The notes beneath the pieces are model-generated. The model did not search any database, was not told the origin of the DNA, and saw nothing but the letters and a program-made list of their open reading frames with translations. A program made the translations under genes and the position numbers. A stretch of DNA of 64,000 nucleotides from Moringa oleifera (taxonomy: Eukaryota > Streptophyta > Magnoliopsida > Brassicales > Moringaceae), in contig JAJFZO010000080.1 of assembly GCA_021397835.1 (NCBI GenBank), positions 310,001 through 374,000 of the forward strand. The letters are read 5' to 3'. Position 1 is the first letter of the stretch. The number at the start of each line of letters is the position of its first letter. Below, piece after piece: positions 57,600-64,000 of this stretch.

Positions 57600-60500
57600 T
57601 TACTGATGTATTTATAATATGACTATGACTCTGAAGTCATCAGTGATGAACGCAAAGGTTTTCAACCATTGGACAGTAATAGAATCAGCATATTATCTTT
57701 TGGGTTGTGCTGGAGTGGTAAGTCCAATTGATGGGAGCCAAGGATAAATGTAGGCCATGAAAGTTGTGATTTACATAACACAAGAATCCATACATGTGCT
57801 AGTAGAAGCATTCCTCTCATAACCTTACTGTTTTTAATGAACAAAAAGGTAATTGATAGATGCAGTCTTCGAGCTCAATGAATTACACTTGCACATGGGA
57901 TTTTTGTGCTCAATGCTGTGCAGGAGCACTAAATGAATTTGTATTATGGTTTAGAACTTTTATTTATTTATTGTTGATTGCATGTCTCTTATGTTTATTT
58001 CGTACTCTTCGCATCTTTTTGGCAAAGACTGTAATGTTATTCGTATCACCATTGACAATATGCTACATGGTATTTTTTTTTTATAAAGTTCGCACATACT
58101 TATTTTCTATAGGGGTAAGATATATAAGGAGTTATTCCTTAATATTACTTTTCTTTTTATTTTGTGTTAATACCTCTGTTACTTTCAATTGTTATGCGAC
58201 TTTCAGTTGTTATGTGAATCCTCCTTCTATAAATATGTCAGTATATCTTATATATTTGGAACTTGTTATACAAAATATGAGTTATGTTTTGAATAAGAGA
58301 ACACTAGTCTTAAAGCAGTCTGATCTTTGGTGGTGAAGCTTTGTGTTGCTTTTCATTGGCCATGATTACGTACAAATAGTACATAATTATATATTTTCTT
58401 TTAAAGAGCTATTATTATTTATTATGATATCTCCAAACAATTGCAAATTATTGATTATGATATCTTCAGATAACCACAATTTTTTTTTCTCATATTTAGT
58501 TTACTTTATATATCTTTGTCCTTCCCTTTAGTATTGATTTTAAAGGTGATCCACAGATTTAAATCATAAAGCAAGGGCCTATCTTCTCCCGTAGTTGCCA
58601 GTGCTAATAACTCTTTTCTGACCTGACAAAGATCTATGTTCATTAGCAGTTTTATTCAATGGTTATTGTCTAAGATGCATAATGATATGTTATTCTATCA
58701 TAAAGAAGTGAGGCCACATATGACTGGAGCAAAATTTTCACAAAGAAAGAACTATGATGGTCAATGATTTTTAGGAAGACCTACTAGCTATCAACACTTT
58801 CATTTTCTTAATGTTTTGGTTAAACAAGATTATGTTGGTTAAATCTTTTGAGCAACATGAAGTTTTCTTGTCTTGTTGTGTAAGTGAAGATTTATTTTCC
58901 TTTCTTTCACGAGTCTTTGCTTAGCATACTTTATTTGAAAAATGCTAAAATGTGAATTTAGATTTGCATAGCGATCTCTTTTTTGCTAGAATGAACTTGA
59001 ATTAAATGTTTATGTGAAAAAAAAAATCCATGTACATATGACTTTATATCTTTTCATAAATGTGAAATGTAATAGGAGACTAATAACTGCAAAAATGGTC
59101 ATAGTTGACAAACTGTAATATGCATTTCTATTGAGATAGTGAGAGATCATATGATTAGTACATCATTGTTACAAGGAACCCACGGTTGTCAATGTCTCTT
59201 GATTTGTTAGTCAAATATAAATTGACTTATTTGATGCTAGATTTTGACATATAACTGTATACATTTTTTAATTACATGTATATTCCTAGTTTCCTCTATT
59301 ATTTGCATAAATTTTCAGCTTTATAACTTACATGTTTAAGACCATTTATTTTTGGTTTCCTTCTTGTAATCTAATTTTTATTAATATTCTTAAACTATTT
59401 TTTAAGTTATACTCTATATTTCTGTTTGAGATACAACAAGGATGCATGATTTTTTCATCAATAAGGTTGTCTTACCTTCACGTTTCGATAAGGACCCAAG
59501 TACTTGGCATTTGTGTTTCTCAATAAAATAGGTGATTTGGCTTATTGTAGAATTGAGCAACTTGTGGGAATATTGCCAAGAGTTTTCTTATCATATGGCT
59601 CTCTCCAACTTCACTTTGGGAATACCATTCCATGCGAGTAGTGTTATTGCTTTTCGTAATTTCATTTGGGTTACCATAAAGCATACTCTGTTATCAAATG
59701 AGCATCTTTATATACAAGTTTTTGCACAGTATGTATGTTTAATGGTGATATTTGTGGGTGGATTACTTATAGCTTTCATCAATATACTAGATATAATTAA
59801 TTAGGTATCTATTCTACAAGTGTTTTTGAATTTAGATTTCTCAAATTTTTTCCCTTGCTAGCACCAAAAGTTGCAAAGTTGCACGTTGTCAGCTTTTCAA
59901 AATTTATTGATGGTGAATGCTTCTATCGATTACCATAGCTAGATAAATTAACATCAATGAAATTTTTTCTTGTTTTGAATAAATTAAAATTGAAAGAATA
60001 AATTAGTGACAATGAAGACTTTAGTCATGAATATAATTAGATAAGGAAAGCCATGAGGTATATTGTTGTATCTCAACATGTTGGGTAACTTAGAAAAGAA
60101 AAGAAAGAGGAGACTTCTATTACAACTTAGATGAGTAGCTCTTGGCATTGTTATGTCTATGAAAGCTTATGAAGAAGAGGTAGAAGAAGTTTTGGAGATG
60201 AAGCTCATAATCTACTCTATTGCATCATCAGAATGTTTAAAAAAAAAAAAGTAGCAATGGCTCTATGGTTGCATGCTTGGAACCATTGGAACCATCCTAA
60301 TTTAATAGCTAGTAGTATTGTCAAGAGTGGGGATGCTCCAAAAAAGAAAAGTGTGGAGTGAAGAGGAATGAACAAACTATTTAATTGAAAATTGTTGGAG
60401 ACAAAATCAAAGGAGACATCATTGAAAGGCAAAGTTTTGAAGTTAATTTCATCTCCCCTGTTTCACAATAATTGTTTGTTATGATTTATTTGGTCCTAAC

Positions 60501-60613
60501 TTTGTGTCCCATCTGGTTCTAGTTCTCTATCTATCTTTTTTTTTTTTTTTTGTATCGATGGATTTGTGGACATCATTCCCTAATTCTCGTGTTGTTAGAT
60601 ATTTATTATCTTT

Positions 60614-60650
<37 letters not shown>

Positions 60651-62080
60651 GTATCAATAGATGACATTAAATTTGTTTATTAATTTGATTTATGTTAAAA
60701 AATTTAAATAAAATAATAAAATAATATTTTATAATTTATTATTTAAATATAAATTAAATAAATAAAATTTTAATTTTTTATTTTATTAAATTATCAAATA
60801 TTGTGATTTTTTTAAAAACTTAATATATCTTAAATTAATAAAACTTTAATTTAAATAACAAATATTAAAATAATTATTTTTCTGTTTAGGAAGAAAAAAA
60901 GATGGAGAAAAGCTGAAAAGATGCAAGAAAGACAAAAAGAGACGCAAATTTTGGAAGAAACACTTAAGTTAGAAACATGGGTCAAAATACTAATAAGATA
61001 CTGTGACCTTAAAAAATCAGGAGATGGAAGAACACAAATGTGGACAGCATCATGGTTTGTAATTTGAAATAAAGGGGCTCCATTCCTCTACTTCTCGGAG
61101 TACCTGCATAATTTACCACCAGTACAAAATCAAATCAGACCAATTTTAGTGGGCCCCTCGCAACATAAGGTAATGTCCAAAAATGTTTGGAAAGAAGACA
61201 AATTGAAAAACATCTATTGTTTAAAACCCAAAATAATATCACTCACATTTCTTATTGCTAACTTTTAAAATTTTGAGGTAACCATTTTTTTTTAATAAAA
61301 TTTTGAGTTTCATATTTGATTAAAATTTAATTTTAAAATATTTTAAATAAGTTTAGTTTATTTATTTATCTAAATTAATTTTTAATAGAAATAATTTTAG
61401 AATTAATTTATTATTAAAATATTTAAAAAATACTTAAATAAATCATACTCTTCATTTTAATTTAATTTTTTAAATTTAAATAATTTTTCATCAAAAAATT
61501 ATTTTTTATAATTTCCAAAATTTTTATAATATATATTGAAAAATATTTTTAATATGTAAAAAATTTAAAATTTTTTTAATAACGACAACATAAATATTTT
61601 TTTCATCGATAAAAATTTTAAGTGAAAAATTATTTTCAAAAATTTCTATTTTGAATATATTTAATTTTAAAAATTTTTAATAAAATTTAATTTGATTTGA
61701 TTTAAATTAATAAATTATATTTTACTTAAAAACTTGATACAAGCTAAAATTTATTTGAGAAAAAGTAAATTTCAAAACTTTAAATAAATTTTACCCAAAA
61801 TTTTATTAGTAAATTTTAGTAAATCATAAATTTTATTTTAAAATATTATAAATGTCAATGTTAATTTAATGATGTAAGAAATAATATTCCTTTGTAATCT
61901 AATTCCTACCTGGTTTGTTTTACTAAATTAACAAGCTTCACAATATTGATTTTGTGTAAGAAGTATTTTGTTCGTTGCATGAAGCTATCTGTGGTTTTGA
62001 TATTCAATTCTATTATAGGCGCAATGGAAGTTATGGTCTAGATTTATTAACACTGATAAGATTCTCACCATTGTTGTTAA
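57600..62080. other. Duplicated flank, copy C, no intact gene
   Basis: 57930-58340 matches 37060-37410 (ending in CTTAAAGCAGTCTG, TCTTTGGTGGTGAAGC in both). 60250-60530 matches 38400-38680, and 61885-62055 matches 39535-39700, all in order. Relative to copy B, an AT-rich block with TA microsatellites occupies 60560-61880. A 158-codon plus-strand frame (57860-58336) lies in the first block. Its counterpart at 37 kb is not open, so it is regarded as chance. Confidence 0.75.
60617..60651. repeat. Interrupted (TA)n microsatellite
   Basis: Two TA runs separated by TG steps; sits at the start of the AT-rich block specific to copy C. Confidence 0.9.
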
Positions 62081-63770
62081 GCAAACTATTGATTTCTCAT
62101 GAGAACTTATTTGCTTTTTTTTGTTTATAAATTTTTTTATTAAATTTTAGTAGCGTTTTGAAGTGAGACTTGATATTTCTAAATTATTGTTAACTAATTG
62201 ATTACTAACTATATAATTATCAATTTTACATTTAAAGTTAGAAATATAAATTAATAAAGTTTTTTATTTTTTATTTAGATCACTTATTTACAATATTAAT
62301 AGCTTTACTTTATGATAGAAGTAGATTGATGATTATATGTTATGTATTTAAGTACCAATAAAAATTTTTTATCAACTTTAAGTATTTTTTGAATCATTTA
62401 AAGAACGTTTAAAGAGTAATCACTTTTACTTCATTAATTTTATTAACATCATATTTTTGTTAATAAAATGATGTTATTTAAATAATATCATTTATGAAAA
62501 AAATTGAAAATAAAGAGATTTTGTCATCTAAAGAGATAGAAGTATGATATCAAAATTATAATAATGACCATTGATTCCTATAATATCTTGTTCTGTTATG
62601 AACTAGTTTAACTCTAATTTATTGAAAATAAATAATTAATTCATACAAAACGTAAAAAAAAATATAAAAGACAATCATGTATGCTAACACAAATATTATA
62701 TGTAATTAGTGTTGTATCTATAAATCTTTTTTCATGATAATTATAGAAAAAAATAAATAATTCAAGGGATATTCTATAGCTTAAAGGTTTTAACTTGATC
62801 ATGTGCCTTTCTTATGAGCAATTAAAGTATAAATAAAATATTTAAGTAAATATTTTGAAAAAAAATTGAAATCTATGTTGAGTTACAATTAAAATCTTAT
62901 TGTTCAGAAAGTGACATAATAAACAAATCTTTTATTAATTATCGAAACAAAACTTAAGGCATGCAATGTCAAAAAAGAATGTCCAATGAAGATTATTAAT
63001 AATTTTTTACTTTTTTTCTCCTCAAGTTAACTATCCCTTTGATTTTTTTTTTAATCCATATGTCACTTTTTCTCACTATCAAAATCCATTATCAAAAACT
63101 CGTAAATGTTACTAGTTTCATTTATCTCTCTCCCCTCATCTCCTAATTTTTCCTTTGCCCTAGGAGTTTTCCTTCATTCCTCATTTTCTTGTCAGTCAAA
63201 CATCTAATAAACCTTAATCTTGTCTGCTAGAAGCTGTATTATGAATTCTAATGATGATATGCTCAGCATGAATGATGATTTTTTTTTCTCTTTTTCCATC
63301 TTCCTCCTTCCTTTAAAATGGGTGTGCATGTTTGTGGCAATACCAACTGCTTTTAATTTTCTTTCACTATTTGCAAGTAGAACCCATCTTTTTGTTATTG
63401 GAAAAGACTCATCAGTAAAAACATATTGCAAAGCACAAAACTATTGAATTTGAAATAGACAAAAAAAAAAAAAGAAAAAAAGAATGATGTTACTTATTTT
63501 TTACCAGGCTGAGTTATGGACTAAGTTGTTCTCTTTAAAACTTTTCATAGCTCAGCCCATATTGTGCAGCAGTGTACAAGCTTGTTATTTTCAAGATAAA
63601 AATTGGATCTCATGTACACAATAAAAAATAAAAAATATTTTTATCTTTAAAATATTGATTGAATTCCAAAAAAAAATTAAAAATAAAATATAGCCAAAAA
63701 AAGTCAAAGAAAGCTTGGAAAGTTCGTTGGGATAGTAACAAATAGTTGGTAATCTCGAGATAAAAATAAC
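62081..63770. other. Intergenic, no gene seen
   Basis: AT-rich to moderately balanced DNA. Overlapping plus and minus 75-codon frames at 63204-63447 are mirror images of one another's composition and carry no motif. Confidence 0.4.
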
Positions 63771-64000
63771 TGTTGGGATAGAGCTACTAGGAAAAAACTA
63801 TTGGAAAAGAGCTATTATTGCAAAAGTTGTATTTTTGGAGAGGTAGGGTACCTCTTTATATAAAAAAGGCTGGTGAAAGACTCGAGAGAAAATAAAAGCA
63901 TGATTATCATATGAAAGACATGTAAAGTGACTCTTATGGGTAAGCGAGTGACTGATGCTATGTTGCTATGACACTTGGTTTCTAATGATTAAGCTAGGCG
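63771..64000 (+). other. Possible LTR start, cut by the window edge
   Basis: TGTTGGGATAG at 63772 has the form of a copia LTR start. About 85 bp further a TATATAAAAAAGG box lies after GGTACCTCTT, in the position expected of an LTR promoter. No second LTR, PBS or coding region can be seen because the window ends. Confidence 0.25.

Noticed and set aside
57860..58336. 158-codon frame as a gene
   Set aside because: The paralogous segment at 37 kb is not open and there is no recognisable domain; kept only as a low-interest finding.
1..64000. tRNA, rRNA or snoRNA genes
   Set aside because: I looked for B-box-like GGTTCGAATCC motifs and conserved rRNA words and saw none convincing; covariance-model scanning was not possible.

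Overview
The window looks like a stretch of nuclear DNA from a eudicot plant, probably a woody one. It is very AT-rich, coding remnants are split by GT-AG introns, and every recognisable protein belongs to a plant family: NAC, CC-NB-LRR, cytokinin dehydrogenase, a DUF2921 membrane protein, a MOT1-type molybdate transporter, oligopeptidase B and Ty1-copia polyproteins. I cannot name the species. I found no convincingly intact protein-coding gene in 64 kb. Each recognisable gene carries stops, frameshifts, truncation or a transposon insertion. All assignments are from reading the sequence; no database was searched.

Layout. 1-2.2 kb: AT-rich DNA with a TTA microsatellite. 2.2-6.46 kb: an element bounded by long (about 260-280 bp) diverged inverted repeats, carrying broken pieces of two unrelated host genes (DUF2921 protein and molybdate transporter) plus a GC-rich stretch of unknown origin; it resembles a Pack-MULE. 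6.5-18.4 kb: a copia scrap, long T-rich repeats, a TIR element, microsatellites, and a remnant of a CACTA-type (En/Spm) transposase region on the minus strand. 18.4-24.9 kb: a tandem array of about 1.55-1.9 kb units, each carrying decayed exons that resemble the C-terminus of plant polyamine-binding (PotD-like) proteins. 25.4-27.1 kb: a NAC pseudogene with a plausible TATA box. 28.5-35.7 kb: CC-NB-LRR remnants, the larger one split by a nearly complete but internally deleted minus-strand Ty1-copia element with LTRs, PBS, polypurine tract and 5-bp target duplication.

35.7-41.3 kb: flanking DNA duplicated from 27.3-28.5 kb, interrupted by a segment that recurs at 57.7-62.1 kb. 41.5-42.1 kb: a second TIR-type element. 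43.0-45.0 kb: a small coding-like stretch, then the T-rich repeat family in inverted orientation. 45.3-46.8 kb: an oligopeptidase B pseudogene. 47.4-48.5 kb: a cytokinin dehydrogenase pseudogene on the minus strand. 49.7-53.6 kb: two head-to-tail truncated copia copies without LTRs. 53.6-64 kb: sparse coding-like islands, a 111-bp tandem duplication, the third copy of the duplicated flank, and AT-rich DNA with a possible LTR start near the right edge.

The genes do not form a working pathway. The window is best read as a decaying resistance-gene neighbourhood, shaped by segmental duplication, tandem amplification of a dead gene fragment, retrotransposon insertion and gene capture. The least ordinary structures are the two-gene capture element (2.2-6.46 kb), the PotD-like array (18.4-24.9 kb), the deletion-fused copia element with minisatellite-bearing LTRs (31.7-35.5 kb) and the chimeric copia tandem (49.7-53.6 kb).
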